Positions 36,619 through 50,072 are shown, counted from the stretch's first letter. The stretch: DNA of 64,000 nucleotides from Phascolomyces articulosus (GCA_025677815.1 JAIXMP010000034.1:62001-126000), one strand, 5' to 3'. Program-made: numbers and translations. The notes: generated by a model from the letters alone, not told the origin.

Positions 36619-38283
36619 ATGATCTCCTTTTGTACAACAACAAAAACAACAACAAATTTACTTTGTGGTATTATTTCATCGGCGTCCAAGGTAGTACGAT
36701 CGGATAGGATGAATGATTAAAAAAAACGCGTTTTTTTTATTAATATATAGAAATGGATATATATCTATCTACTTATTTCTATAGCGCGCCTTTTCAACAA
36801 GTGTACCATGGCAATTCACTTCTACACAAAATATAAAAGATAATGTTCATATTACTTTACCAGAAGATTCATTTAGAATGTTTAAACTGGATCAATCACC
36901 TGATTTGAATATTGACATTAGTAAAGAACAACTTTTGGATATGTATACAAAAATGACTACCATGAGACGTATGGAAATGACAGCTGATGGTATGTACAAG
37001 GCTAAAAAAATTCGTGGGTTTTGTCACTTGTGTACAGGTCAAGTAAGTCAAATTCTTTAATTATTATTATTATTAGAATGGTTTTTTTTATCATTCAATG
37101 AATCACATTTTTTTTCTTTGTTCACACTATATTTATTAGGAAGCAGTATCTGTTGGAATGTATGCAGCCATTGAAGAAGATGATAATGTTATTACAGCTT
37201 ATCGTTGTCATGGGTTTACTTATGTCCATGGTGGTACTATTACAAGTATCTTGGAAGAATTAATGGGAAAACGTAATGGTATTTCAAAAGGAAAAGGTGG
37301 TTCAATGCATATGTTTGCAAAATCATTTTTTGGTGGGAATGGTATTGTGGGTGCCCAGGTAAAAAAAAATTATCATGCATTCTCTCTCTCTTTTTTTTTT
37401 TTTGTTTTCTTTCTAAAAAAAAAAAGTCTCAAAATGTATTCACTTTGTTTATTCTATAGGTGCCTTTGGGTACAGGAATTGCATTTACACAAAAGTATCT
37501 TGGTTTACCTGCAGCCACATTTGCATTATATGGTGATGGTGCATCTAATCAAGGTCAAGTGTTTGAGGCTTTTAATATGGCAGCTCTTTGGAAGTTACCT
37601 TGTGTAAGTAATACAGAATCATTATTAAAAAAAAGTAGATGATTCAATATAATAACTGACTCTTCTCCTCTCCCCCATTATTAGGTATTTGTTTGTGAAA
37701 ACAATAAATATGGTATGGGTACTTCTGATAAACGATCTTCTGCATCAACAGAATATTATACCAGAGGTGATTATATTCCTGGTATTCAAGTCGATGGTAT
37801 GAGTGCATTGGCTGTCTATAGAGCTTGTCAATTTGCTAAAGAATATACTGTTTCCGGTAATGGTCCTTTGGTGATGGAAGTAAGTTTTTTTTTCTAAAGC
37901 AGCAATCATATTAAAGACTGAAAACTATACGCACACGCTCACTCTTTATATTTTTTTAGTGTCGAACCTATCGATATGGTGGACATTCCATGTCAGATCC
38001 TGGTACAACTTATCGTACAAGAGAAGAAATTCAACAAGTACGTTCTTCTGCTGACCCTTTGATGGGAATGAAAGAACTTTTAATTCAACATGATGTGGCT
38101 ACAGAAGCTGAATTAAAAGCCATTGATAAAGAAGCACGTAAAATGGTGGATCAAGCGGAAAAAGAAGCAGAAGCATCTTCTGATCCTGATATGAGTGAAT
38201 TTTGGACTGATATTTATGTGGAAGGATCAGAACCAAATGTCATACGTGGTCGAATTCCATCAGAATCTCATCATTATCGTTAA
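36619..38283 (+). CDS. PDA1: Pyruvate dehydrogenase E1 component alpha subunit
   Basis: Thiamine-diphosphate-dependent decarboxylation of pyruvate in the mitochondrial matrix. Exons 36619-36690, 36785-37042, 37140-37358, 37460-37603, 37685-37879 and 37960-38283; all introns are phase 0 and the protein is 403 aa, the usual size. The N-terminus (through RAFSTS) is a mitochondrial presequence. Diagnostic blocks: [25 protein letters not shown], the ThDP motif [31 protein letters not shown], and the regulatory loop [20 protein letters not shown] whose serines are targets of PDH kinase in this family. It works with E1-beta, not in this window. Confidence 0.97.
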
Positions 38284-39325
38284 ATTATTTTTATTATTAT
38301 AAAAGAAAAGAGGATTAGTTTGAAATAAAGTTTAGTTTTTTTTTTCTTTTCGTTGGTATTTATATTTTTTTTCTATTTGAACTATATAAATTATCTATCA
38401 AACAAGTTGTATGGTTAAGATAAAATAGGATAGTGATTATGTAAGAAGATGACGCACTACTATACTATTGTTCTTATTCCTCCCATTGAACAAATTATCG
38501 TACAGAAAAAAAATCGATTATTTATTGTAAAAATAAGGAGAAAGTACGTAGGGTAAAAAAGAAATCTATCAAATTTTAGATTTAATCTCAAAGATAATCA
38601 ATCATTACTTACCAACAAACCTGTTCATCATATCTTGGACGATGATTCATATTGTATTTTTGAGTATTACCTATCATAATATCAAACCATATATGTTATT
38701 ATTCATTATCTTTCTTTTTTTCTTTCGTGTACTATAATAGATTCTATTTACATTTTTGTAACTATGATAATAAAAATAATTTAATTACACTATGTCATAA
38801 CAATAAACAATCAAATTTTTAAAGGTGGAAAAGAAAAAGAGATCTCAAACAACAAATAAAATCGTTTATTATTTGTTTTGATAACAATAAAAAAAAAGAT
38901 AATGAAATTTGTGTTTTTATTGTTATTAAAAAAAAAGAAAACAAATGATATCGATGATACTCTCCCAAACCATTTTTTATAACGTATAAAAGATATATAT
39001 ATAAAATGAATCTCTCTATTATTTTTCTTATTCCATGTATGGATAAATTAGATATCAATTAAGGATGAACAAGTGACAAAAAAATGTTCGTCATTTTGAT
39101 ATAAACTGAAACACAATAATAATATTGGGATATGTAAAATAATAATTTCTGCATATTAAAAAAGTAACGTGTGTAACTATGCATTGTGGCGTTCTTGAAT
39201 AGTAATGTATCTGACAAAGAAAAACAATTTTTACACCATGAAAAAAAGTGTATAAAGAATATGGTATAGTATTTATTGTTGTAGTATTGAACATTAGATA
39301 AGAATGGGAATTGAGGATGGGAGGT
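38284..39325. other. Convergent 3' intergenic region
   Basis: Between PDA1 (+) and the zinc-finger gene (-). AT-rich with A-runs and no supported gene. Confidence 0.5.
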
Positions 39326-39898
39326 TTAGGGTAAGGTAGAGGTGGTGGTTGTAATGGAGGTTGGATGATGATAATGGTGTGGTGAATGATGATGATGAGA
39401 AAGAAGAGGAGGATTATTACTATTACTATTATTATCTAATGCTGCAGATTCTTCCAAGGCAAGTTCTATAAACTTTTTAATACATTTTGGTTTTCCACAA
39501 TGTCGTTTCGCATGTTCTTTTCTCGAAAAGACTCGTTCACATAATACACAAATGAAGAGTCGATCTACACCTGCATTATTATGATGAATATGTTTATTAT
39601 TATTGTTACGATGATGATGATGATGTGATGTTTTTGATACTGTTGTTGTTTTTGAAGATGTATGATATTGTACTTTTGGTGGATGTGAATGAAGAGTATT
39701 AGGTGATGTAGAATAATAATCGTCCAATTTTTCATCGTCATCTTCACTACTACTATGTCCTGTAAAGGAGAGTGTGGGTTGATGTGGATGATCATCATCA
39801 TGAGGAGATGTAGGTGATATCATATCTTCTTCGTCATAGTCTTCATTATACGTCGTCGTCGTCGCTGTTGTTCTCGATAGATGGATTAATTCTGACAT
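39326..39898 (-). CDS. Single C2H2-type zinc-finger protein
   Basis: A 190-aa single-exon frame. One finger lies near residues 115-140: CVLCERVFSRKEHAKRHC (C-x2-C...H-x3-H), followed by GKPKCIKKFIELAL. Around it are an acidic Asp/Ser-rich N-terminus and His/Asn/Thr-rich low-complexity tracts. This is likely a nuclear regulator, though one finger alone rarely gives much specificity. The 3' end is rich in CAC/ACC repeats. The start at 39898 is the first ATG after an A/T-rich upstream region. Confidence 0.75.
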   Translation of the reverse strand: MSELIHLSRTTATTTTYNEDYDEEDMISPTSPHDDDHPHQPTLSFTGHSSSEDDDEKLDDYYSTSPNTLHSHPPKVQYHTSSKTTTVSKTSHHHHHRNNNNKHIHHNNAGVDRLFICVLCERVFSRKEHAKRHCGKPKCIKKFIELALEESAALDNNSNSNNPPLLSHHHHSPHHYHHPTSITTTTSTLP

Positions 39899-42800
39899 TG
39901 TTGCTGTTGTTTTCTTTATATAATGTATATTACTTCTAAAAAGAAAAGAGCATTATTAACCATCTATTCAATGATGATATCATTACTAACACCATGTAAA
40001 AAATGACTACTGCTACTGCTATTCTTTTTTTATATATATGATGTTGTTTATTTACCGAAAATAAGAATAGTGAACATTGAATTGATGAAATTTGTTCTAA
40101 TATTCCTCCTTCTCTCTCGCTCTCTCACTCACGCACACGATTTGATTCAAGTAGACCAAAAAAGGGTTTAAAATGAATCAGAAGGGAAAAGAAAGAAAGA
40201 AAGGTAAATAATAAAAATAATGAGAAAAAATTGGATTGAAAATAAAGAAAAAAAAAGGACTTCATTTATAGTTAAGGCGTTTTAGCTGCATATATAACAG
40301 GAGATAAAAAAAAATAGTTAAATGTGATCGCCAACAAACACACACACATTACACACTTTTAACATTTTACGTCTTCTTTATAGATTTCTTTACCCCGCAA
40401 AAAAAAAATGGTGTGAGATCGATCAACCAATTTTCATACATACATATCATATAAAATCACTCTCATGGAGAAAATGATACTAATGGATTTAAAACGATGC
40501 ATAAATAAATAACATTTGGACGAAAATGTGTTGTAGAAAGTCTATTATTACTATTATTAGAGAGGGAGAATGTTATATAGAAGTTTGTCGAACTTAGACT
40601 TGGCACTCTTTTTTTTTTTTTTTTTTACCGGGAGTCTTTTTTTTTTTTTTTGCATGATGGGCCATTTCATGTAGGGATAAGTGGCTAACGGCCGATAAGT
40701 AGTATTCTCCTATATAGTATATAACATGCACAAACACACCTGTTCTACATATAACAAGAAGCCTATTACTACTTTACAAAGCACACCGGTTACCTGGATT
40801 TTATCTTTTGATATATCAAGTATATATTCCTTTTTTTTTTTTCGCTTGATTGCTGTCTTCTTTTTTGAACTTTCTTTAACAATGTTACACAAGAATAAGA
40901 GATCATGTTATGAGAGAACCATTATGATGTGTTGTTGATTCCAATGATTTATCTTTTTGTTACAATGTTTCGCTTAAACCCGAGGGTATCAAGCAATGTA
41001 AATGTATCTATATATGTTTTCTCTCTCTTTTGGACCCGGGGTGGGGGGTTATACATTTTTTATATTTATTATTTCATCTTTTCCTACTTACTTGTTCTCC
41101 TTTTGCAAAAATCATCATCATGAACATGCTGTTGTCCTTCTTTTTTTTTTTTACATAAAAAAACAGGTAATAATGTATGAAATATATAAAAAATGCAAAC
41201 CATTTGTGTAGGGATCTACAAATTCATCATCATTTAGGAGTATGTAGTAGTTAGTAGTAGTCATTATCATTAAGTAAATATGTAATGCTTAATCAACAGA
41301 CTTTTAAATAAATAAGAAGTATTCTCTTTTTTTTGCATGAAGCATACATGATTTGCCATGGAAAAGAAACTTTATAATAGGATGATGAGTCATACTCATC
41401 TATAAACTAAAATTGCATTTGTAGTACTGCCATATCATTATTCATTTGTTTATTATTTTCATTATCATCAACGTGATCAATAAAAAAGAACTCACCATAA
41501 TCATACGTTATTGTTGTTGAATCAATACAAGTTTGTGAATTTATATATTACGGTATAGAATTCAATAGAAGAATATCAAAGAGTAATTATTATTATTATT
41601 AACCATGAAGAATCAATATACAACATTTTGTATTTATTATAAAGAAGAAATCCACAATCAATCAATCATTCATCATCTTGGTAAGCCAAAAAAAAAAAAA
41701 ATGTACAGAAAAAAATGTTCTTGACAGAAGAACGACAGATAATGAATTACCATTTCAGGATATTATATATCAACATTTAAAATTTTAACAATGAACAAAT
41801 CAGCATCAGATGATTTCCTCATATCGTTTAAAGTATTATTTTACGCCAAATGTGGGGTTATGATTAGCCCGTTTTTTTTTCTTCGTTTCTTTACGCCACA
41901 CACACACACATCATCCGGTGCATCGGATAAATACCCGATATTATTAATGGTGGTGAGTTTTTTCTTATATTTTATAACACTTTTATATTTAAGATGAAAA
42001 ATAAATGACAAAGAATTAAGTTTATATAAAAGAACAGAAAAAAAAAAGATAGTTGGAACCTTTTTTTTTTTTAATAAAGAAGAATTATCGGCGGTTGATC
42101 TTCTTCCTACTTACTTTTTAATGGGTTACGTATTACAGAATATTTGGTTTCTTGTGAAGGAGGGACCATTTAACATGATAACAAAAAAAGTTAACTTTCT
42201 TTCTTTGGATTATCTAATAAATTAAGTGATGGAATGATGCTTTGCCCCCCGTAAATAATAACTTTTCAATATCAAAACGTTTCAGATACATAGAAGAATC
42301 CCCCATACCTGATAATCACATGACTATCTTCAACCATGTTTCTCTCATATGTAACAAACAGAAGCCGAAAATAACATTCAAGTTTTATATTGCTATTATA
42401 TTGATATTACCATGTGATTATAACCTAAAGTTATATGTTTATAGTCTGTATATAATTATTTCATGGGATCCATGTTATATATTTTCATATATTCCTCGCT
42501 ACTACTACTCTTGTTCAATATTATTTTGTTGAATAGGATAATGATTTCATTCAACACACGTATATAACATTTTATACTTGATACATACGGATGAAATCAT
42601 TATAGAGTTTATTTTTATAGCAGATGATTTTATCAAAGAACAATTCTAAAAAAAACCAGTACTACTTGGTGAATGTTGGGAATTTTATATGGGGATAAAG
42701 ATAATTCCATATAATTGTTTGTTAGAAATAGTATCTATGTAAAATGATGTTATACACAAGTTAAGAATGACAGCATACACCAAAGGTGTCATGGTACTTC

Positions 42801-44974
42801 AGTCATTGTATATGTTAAATCAGCAGTTCATTCAGAATGTTTTATTTATTGATGTCAAGCTATATGAGATATATTGTTGCTCAAGATCTGTCTAGAATAA
42901 GGTATGTATTTCTCTTTACTAAACACAGTTGGAATTTTTTTGTACCCAGTTTATATAAACGCTTTGCCAATATAGTATTAACATGGGGATATTGATTGGC
43001 TGTGGGATATACTAGATGGTGAAATAACTGATCTTCCATTCAAAGTATGTGTTATGTATTTTTTTTAAAAAGGGTAAATATAAATATTCAAGATAAGCCG
43101 TCTTTTTTTCCATCCGTTTCCCTTTGTACAGAGGCTCATCTGTGAGTATTATTTAGTAATCTTGACGAAATTAAGTCAATGAGATATAAATACAGAGGTA
43201 TCAAGTGGTAAAATGTTTATTGAATTTAGTATTCTAACCAGCAACGATGATGTTTCTACCTTCACGTAACTTTTGAACTACTTAAATGATGAAGTATACT
43301 CCATAATTGTTTTTGTAACAGATCATACTCTCTATTGTATTTTTTTTGTCTGATTCGATGAACCAAGAATCCTGAATGATTTATTTTCTTTCATCCATTC
43401 GTAATCAGCCATGAAATAATTGATACTATGGTGATTTCCGAGCATAACTTTGTATATAGACAACATGTTTTGTGTTTCATTTATTATTGAACTTTTTTTC
43501 CCACAAATGTTGCAGCATGTTTATATTTTTAAAGATATCTAATAATTTTTAATTTAATTGTTGTAGTAGATTGTATCTATATGTGTTGATGTTACCTCGA
43601 TTTTGATCAATACGGTATCAGTAGATGTACCAGGCTGTACCAGTTTCAATGATCTATTTGATAACTGATATTCTTCCATGAGCTGGTGATAGATAATTAT
43701 TTGGAAGTTTTATATTTTGGGAAAACTAATATTTTAGGATATCTTCTTATAGTGCAATATACTTTGGTTCAATATTTTCATTTGTACTAACTAACGCTGA
43801 TAATTATAGAACTAGTGAATTTGTACTTTTTATTTTTGACATGATGAAACCAGAAACAATGAAATAATAGTACGCATAGAAATTCCATAATACAAAGTTT
43901 GGTATGTACAATATGTGCCTTCAACTCCCTTTTTTTTACATCACGTACATCTTGGAGTTTTGATCTATAGATAATAAAGCTAATTAAACAATAAGAATCT
44001 CTTTACATTGGATGAAGCTTAGTAAGAAGGTATCGATTTTTCTTTTCTTCATAGGCCGAAATAAATTAACGAATTCGTTTTTCTCTGATCAATCGAATAT
44101 TGTAATGTTCCCCTGATGTAGCGAGGCTCATTGTGAGGATGAAAGGTATTTGGAATAGAATACCAAGAGTAAATGACGTGGTACAGCTACTACTATGCAT
44201 TACATGTTAACGTATTTCATGGGTAGGGATGGCGTGGGATGGGTAAATTCCCTTCAGGGTTTCGATCTTATATTATTATTCGAATCAAAATCTCAAAAAG
44301 ACTCATTCAAACAAATGAGTCTCATTGGTATATTACAGGCATAAGAAAAAGAAGTAATTATTGGAAGACAAAGTTAAATGTTCTTTATAAAATAGGTTCA
44401 AAAAATCGATCATTGGAGTATTTTGAAACATGTTGTGTTGTCTATTTATATTATAGTTGATGGTGACTATTTTATTATCAGAGAGAGGATTAGAGAATGA
44501 AGCCTGTCATCTTTTTTTGTCTACTTTTTGTCTACTTGGTATCTTTAAACCTATGTATTCGTTTATCAGCTTTATTCAATGCCAATGATGAATCGCATTA
44601 TCACATTTGACATAAATTATATATATAAAAGTGTAAATTCGAGAAATAAGGTTTAATGTATAAATATAACCATTGACATACATATCTATCTAACGTATAT
44701 ATTCTATTTTTACTACAACAATAACAACTCACACACATGCCACACATCATTCCTGTTTCTGTTATAACAATTACATTTCTTGGGAAATAAAAGAAGAGGA
44801 ACCCTACTTTCCTTTTAATATATACTAGTGATACCTCTGGCCTTCATTGCAAAAAGGGCAAGTCCCCTCTGACCCCCCCCCGCAGATGTTGTCTAAGGCT
44901 GGATAATAGCTTCGGAAACTCAATGCTGTATATGTGTTTTGGGGATTCAATGTTGTACAGGTGTTTTGGGAATA
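39899..44974. other. Gene-poor region
   Basis: About 5 kb without a supported gene. Homopolymer-rich pieces (40607-40651), CA repeats and short frames with no motifs (for example 41791-41997, 42242-42532, 44239-44460). Some places, such as 42840-43050, have exon-like stretches ending at GTATG, but no coherent protein emerged. Possibly decayed transposon or pseudogene sequence. Confidence 0.45.
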
Positions 44975-45030
44975 CAGTGATATACATTTATTGTTAGCGG
45001 GTTACTTCCTTTTTTGTAAGAAAGAAACGT
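44975..45030. repeat. Dispersed ~50-60-bp motif, copy 1
   Basis: Contains TTTATTGTTAGCGGGTTACTT followed by CCTTTTTTGTAAG. Related blocks occur at about 50440-50500 (TTTATTGGCGGAGTATTTCC) and 60345-60410 (TTTATTATCGGAGCTATTTCC). The first and third copies lie on the 3' side of HET genes B and C. Confidence 0.5.
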
Positions 45031-46532
45031 TGTAACCCCCCAGAAAGAACCGCAGTTATTACCATTATTACTACGAAACAACTCTATATATAAATACTGT
45101 TACTGCGACAATATCGGATTATCTTACCTTTTGGTATCTTCCAATTAACAAGAGATACATACAAACCGCAGCAACATATTTATAAATATAATTATCACTT
45201 ATTCAACACATTATATTATTATTGGATATTCATTTATTACCACAGTATCTCGTAGCAACCGCAGTATCTTCACATGTTGTTACTTAGGATAGAAATATTT
45301 AATTATTGGAAAACATATAAATACCCCACAATTTTGTAACTGAAATAAAATCAATCAATTATACTTCTCTTTATCATATACATAAATTTTAAGAGTATTG
45401 ATTCACTCAAGACCGAACTGGCTTGTTTTAATTTTACTGTAGCTTAAAGAAAGCTTAACATTTCAATATAGGACAGACGTAACATTGTCGTAACTAAAAA
45501 TAAGGGTTACTACCATTTCCTTTTTTAATTTATTTTTGTAACACCTTATCGCTGCTATCGTATTTGCATTTTATTATGCCACGTATTTATCATCCATCAT
45601 CTTATTAATTATTCGAACACGTATTCAATTGACAGTCATGAACACGTATCGCATCCTCCATTATTCCACGTATACATATTATTGTCATTAGTTTTATTAT
45701 ATAATTTATTATTATCACAAGTAGTTAGAAAACATATAAATACCCCTGACCATTAAAACAATAAACGACATCTTTCACGTTACTCTTTATTTTATCACTA
45801 CTCTTCTGTTATCTCCATTTCTATTGGCTTGGTATTGATCCGCCATAATTATCACGACAACATTCCTGATCCTTATTCTATTATCATTACCAGTCGGAAG
45901 TAACATACCTGACTTTGACTATTATCATTGAATTCAAGACATTATATCAAGGATTATATCATATAGTAACATACTACACAAGTTACTCTTTTGTAATAAC
46001 AAGAACTGCTAATCCAAGCTTCACTTGTTATACATTTTTTATACTTCAAACGATAATTCAATTATATATCATATATTATTCGTATTATATATTTTACTGT
46101 GGCCTAAAGAATCCACGCTAATATAGCTGTATAATCACATATAAACAGATACTTGCTTAAAACATTAGTATTGATATCTGTTGCTTTAATCGGTGTAATA
46201 TACGTTAATATTACTGGTGCTCACTAAATATCACGAACTGATATATAAAAACTTTAGTTGCTATAAGAATTGTAATTATAAGAAGCAAATCTTATTAGTA
46301 ACATCGTGTTGCTCACCAAAAGCCCTGTTACTCAATATCATTAAATATATGTAACTGATTAACACATTTTGGTGTTTACACTCAATTATCATATCATAAA
46401 TTATTATCTATCTTACAAGCAACACATATTGTGTTCACACTTTCATCACCACTAAATTACCACCAAACCAAATATCAGGGCAACAACGTAACTCGTATCT
46501 CGTAAATACCAGGTTATTTTAATAATATAGAC
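45031..46532. other. Segment beside HET B absent from HET C; repeated TATA modules
   Basis: In HET copy C the dispersed motif is followed almost directly by CGAACAATG; in copy B about 1.5 kb intervenes. That DNA contains TATA-like modules near 45090 (CTATATATAAATACTG), 45310 and 45733 (the latter two share AAAACATATAAATACCCC). No coding sequence. It may be nested LTR-type remnants. Confidence 0.4.
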
Positions 46533-47154
46533 TAGGTCGAACAATGTATACATACTACATAAACAGCAGTAGTAGTAATTATGTCTTATTTTTCTTCCTT
46601 CGTACAGTTATGTGCGACACAATTCAAACATTACTCTTTCAATTGTCTGCCACGTATCCGCTACTCTATAAACTTACTAGTCGCACGGTAATTATGCAGC
46701 ACACGCAGAAAATGGAAAAAAAACTTCATATTTTAAAGAGTAGAGTTACCTTAGCTGTGATTCTAAAATAAGAACATTTATCTTGGAAGAAACCACGCCA
46801 TCATACCAATATTCATATCATAAAAAAGGATGCTAATGTATTCTTTTTATTTGTTCACAGTATACGTTTATGCATGCTAATAATATTAATAGTTCATGAA
46901 GATGTTTGTACCTTTTTACTGTGTCATCTTCCTGATGTTGGTCCTCTTTTTACCAATACTTTATTTTAATTTAGCATAATACTATAGAGTTTTAAAGGAT
47001 TTGCTATATTTATATATATAACGTTACTAATAATTCATCTCCTGTCATTCTCTGATGCTATTTATTATTACGTATAAATCATTTTTCTTTGCCATTATTT
47101 ATCCTATTGCTTTTATGATAGTAATAAAGTTTCTTATAATTTATTGGCTAACTT

Positions 47155-47190
<36 letters not shown>

Positions 47191-47511
47191 GACATACTGT
47201 TGTACATAATACGAGATGATAGGGTAAAATGTAAAAATAGAACATGTAAAATAGAATATTATATGTATTAACAGAGTATGTCATTAAATACTATTAGCGT
47301 AACCTTTTACTTGTATATACTCAGTCAGACAATCCACGAATCTATAAACAAATCAAGTGTTTGCTACTTGTTACTTAATTATCTAATCTGCACTTATTCA
47401 CTTATTCACTGTCATTATCCCTTTGTATTCTTTGATAGTATAGCAGAAGGTAATAATATGTTTATTAAGATATTTACATTTGTTTGCTTTTAAATAAAAA
47501 AGATAAATACT
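46533..47511. repeat. 3' flank of HET copy B shared with copy C
   Basis: Strongly similar in the same orientation to 60413-61637 plus 62843-62986 once a ~400-bp and a ~1.2-kb insertion in the C copy are removed. The part nearest the gene (about 47125-47511) is also shared with copy A. Includes an (AT)n tract at 47160-47187. Confidence 0.8.
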
Positions 47512-49251
47512 CTATTGAATAATAAACTCTTTTGCTTCACTATGGGCATCATCTCCAAAAATCGAGTTTAAAATTTCATCTGGATCATCCGAAATAAGAT
47601 CCTTGTAGAACGTATTCCCAAGATAATAAATACCGATGGCCTTGCACCGTTCTTTTGTGCCGTTTGCAGCATCCTCATATTTCTTGATAACAGGGAGGAA
47701 ATAGTCATGTGAATAACCGCCAAGAAACTTTAATGATGGTAATTCCTCTATCCTACCGATAAGTAAACTATAGGATTTGAGCAAAATAGGCAAAATGATG
47801 CATTCGTCACAATCTTCAGTCAATGAGAGTGGTCTTGCTTTAATGACGGGAGCATCTTGTTGATAATAATGAGTGGCGTGACAGGTTAAAATTCTTTCCA
47901 TTTTTATTGCCCAATCTAATAAAGTATCCTCGTCAAATGTATCGCATAAACCTTTCGCTTCTTGCAGCTTCACAAACTCATCAAACTGTTGATTCCATTG
48001 ATATTTATCGTGAGATAACGGCGAGAAGATTCCAAAATCATACGGTACAACCGATAGTGTCTTGCAATATTTGGTTGATATATGAAGAAGCATATCATCA
48101 CAGATAGAATGCTGGGATTGGAGCCATGTGGCTGTGATGACAACAGGTTTATCGAGATGCAAGCCAGAAACACCAGTCCATGACGGTAGATTATGATTCT
48201 TCATTGTATTGACAACAAGTTCCTTACCATTGACAGAGAGATTTGAACTAAAACAAAGAATGGATAGGTCATGTGTTGCAATGGTCCGATAAAAGTGATT
48301 GAAGGTTGTTTTAATATCGGTTTCATAGTTGATTCTCATATTTTTAAATATATCAGGGAAAATATTGGCCAAAGAAAAAATTTTGTCATGTTCCTTTGAA
48401 CTCGTTCGAAAATGGGCCTGGTTGAGTGCTTGATTGATACTTCCTCCTCCTTGTTGTTGGTTAGCAAAATCAAGCATCCAAATTGAAAATGGATTGTATG
48501 CTGTGGGTATATCGCACGTATGAAAACTATGCTGCCAGAAATGAGTATCTGTCCCAATCACTAATATACGTTTTGATAACATTGTTTCTTCTAATGTCCA
48601 ACTGCGTTTCCACCAAAGTGATTTTTGTGTCATATCAGACCAAGCTTTTGTGCTTGCTTCTATGTCCTCATACAAAGGGGCAATAATATCAAAATCTTTT
48701 GGATCATAAACGTGGACTTCAGGTACAACGGCCACAGTATAACACGCATTGCCGTAGATCTTATGCATTTGTTTGATTTCTCGTAGTTTGATTTCATCAT
48801 CGGATTGATTAATGCATATTTTATCGTACCACAAATATTCGATTTCGAAATCTTTGCATATTTGTCGGAGAAGTTCTTCGTATGTCACATGTTTTATAGT
48901 AGCCATGCTCCTGGTGAGTGGTATAAACTGGATTTCGTACTTTTCTTCTTCTGTAAGTGTCATGGTGGTAAGGTCCCCTTTTTCCATATCATATCCTTCA
49001 ACAATACAATGTCTACCCTTGTCGATGCAGTCATATTCACCGTTTTCTTTTTGTACAGCATCTCCGGATTGTTCCCAAACATAGGACAGAGCACAATAAC
49101 CTGTTTTTACTTGTTTGCCTGGGACTTTCTTCCAATCTGAAACACGAATGAGGTATGTGGGTCGATATTCTCCTGCAGTTGCATCACGACGATATTGTGT
49201 AGTATCCACTGGATCCAACGATCTTTGGTTGCGGCAATAGGTAATGTACAT
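47512..49251 (-). CDS. HET-domain protein, copy B (intact)
   Basis: Intronless frame of 579 aa from the ATG at 49251. HET-domain blocks in order: CALSYVWEQ (residues 53-61), LWYDKICINQSDDEIKLREI (140-159), KIYGNACYTVAVV (164-176) and WWKRSWTLEE (213-222). These match the three conserved blocks of fungal heterokaryon-incompatibility domains (ALSYxWG, DxICINQ...Q...M..IY, RxW..QE). The remaining ~350 residues are an unfamiliar family-specific region (e.g. ICDDMLLHISTKYCKTLSVV, ECIILPILLKSY). No transmembrane segment or NACHT/repeat domain is visible. HET domains trigger cell death after non-self fusion in ascomycetes; that role here is inference. The only full-length copy of the three. Confidence 0.9.
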   Translation of the reverse strand: MYITYCRNQRSLDPVDTTQYRRDATAGEYRPTYLIRVSDWKKVPGKQVKTGYCALSYVWEQSGDAVQKENGEYDCIDKGRHCIVEGYDMEKGDLTTMTLTEEEKYEIQFIPLTRSMATIKHVTYEELLRQICKDFEIEYLWYDKICINQSDDEIKLREIKQMHKIYGNACYTVAVVPEVHVYDPKDFDIIAPLYEDIEASTKAWSDMTQKSLWWKRSWTLEETMLSKRILVIGTDTHFWQHSFHTCDIPTAYNPFSIWMLDFANQQQGGGSINQALNQAHFRTSSKEHDKIFSLANIFPDIFKNMRINYETDIKTTFNHFYRTIATHDLSILCFSSNLSVNGKELVVNTMKNHNLPSWTGVSGLHLDKPVVITATWLQSQHSICDDMLLHISTKYCKTLSVVPYDFGIFSPLSHDKYQWNQQFDEFVKLQEAKGLCDTFDEDTLLDWAIKMERILTCHATHYYQQDAPVIKARPLSLTEDCDECIILPILLKSYSLLIGRIEELPSLKFLGGYSHDYFLPVIKKYEDAANGTKERCKAIGIYYLGNTFYKDLISDDPDEILNSIFGDDAHSEAKEFIIQ

Positions 49252-49615
49252 ATTACTTTTTGAAAATTTTCATGTTTTATGATAGAGGAAAAAAAGTTAA
49301 GAATATTGCCTAAGAGAATAATTTGGTAATGATTACCTTGTTTTCGCTGTTTATTCAATGCTGTTTCGCGATATACAAAAAGTTTGCTTGATGGAGAATA
49401 AGAAAAAGATGTTGATAATGGAGGACAAAAATATAAAGAGAAAAGAAAGGACAATAAAAAGAATGAGTGATGGAAATAATTAATTGCTAAGCCGAAGTAG
49501 CATTGTGTAATGTTTTACATGAAAAAAAATATATATATAATAAATGAAGCCGTCCGCCTCACTTCGTGTCATTTCACAGATTTGCGCCGCAAGGGGGGTA
49601 TCGCCCTTTGATCTC
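49252..49615 (-). promoter_or_regulatory. Shared 5' region of HET copy B
   Basis: Inverted homologue of about 2085-2466 upstream of copy A. Conservation of ~360 bp of non-coding sequence between two distant copies suggests that the promoter moved with the gene or is under constraint. Confidence 0.55.
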
Positions 49616-49890
49616 TGTTGCAATCATGTTCAGAGTAGTATAAGAAGTGTTGTATAAAGCCATATATTTATTTTGTGTGTTCAAAGGTTAATTTTTTGTT
49701 TTGTATGTTCAAGTTTCATTTTGAGTTGTAAACCCAAAGCTTTATATGTTATTATTGCTGGAAAAAATGATGATAACTCGTTTCGTAAGTTGTCATCATT
49801 TCTTTTTCCTTTTCTTATGATGATCTAAGCCTAAACCTTATGTTAGTTTCATAAAATAATTAAAAAAATACGCGCAAATTATTATTTACA

Positions 49891-50072
49891 ATGACTATTA
49901 GAGCAGCTGCAGCGGCACTTGTAATGATCCTTGTAAGTTAAATTTAATGATATGTTTATAAGTGTATCGTTGCAGTGGTTCTTTTAAACCCCTTTTTTAT
50001 TTTTACCAGCTTGTAGGTTTTATCATTAAAAGTTGTAAATCTAACAGGAATGGTAGAAGGGTATTAAAATAA
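49891..50072 (+). CDS. Spliced 34-aa membrane microprotein candidate
   Basis: Exon 1 (49891-49932) ends at a perfect GTAAGT; exon 2 (50010-50072) begins after TTTTACCAG. They join in phase 0 to read MTIRAAAAALVMILLVGFII followed by KSCKSNRNGRRVLK and stop. The first 20 residues are one hydrophobic helix; the rest is strongly basic, the pattern of a single-pass tail. A 77-nt intron of normal size and sequence is the main argument that the frame is real. Too short for family assignment, and it could still be chance. Confidence 0.5.

Noticed and set aside
48805..49140. Plus-strand frames of ~90-110 codons
   Set aside because: Antisense to HET copy B; no motifs.
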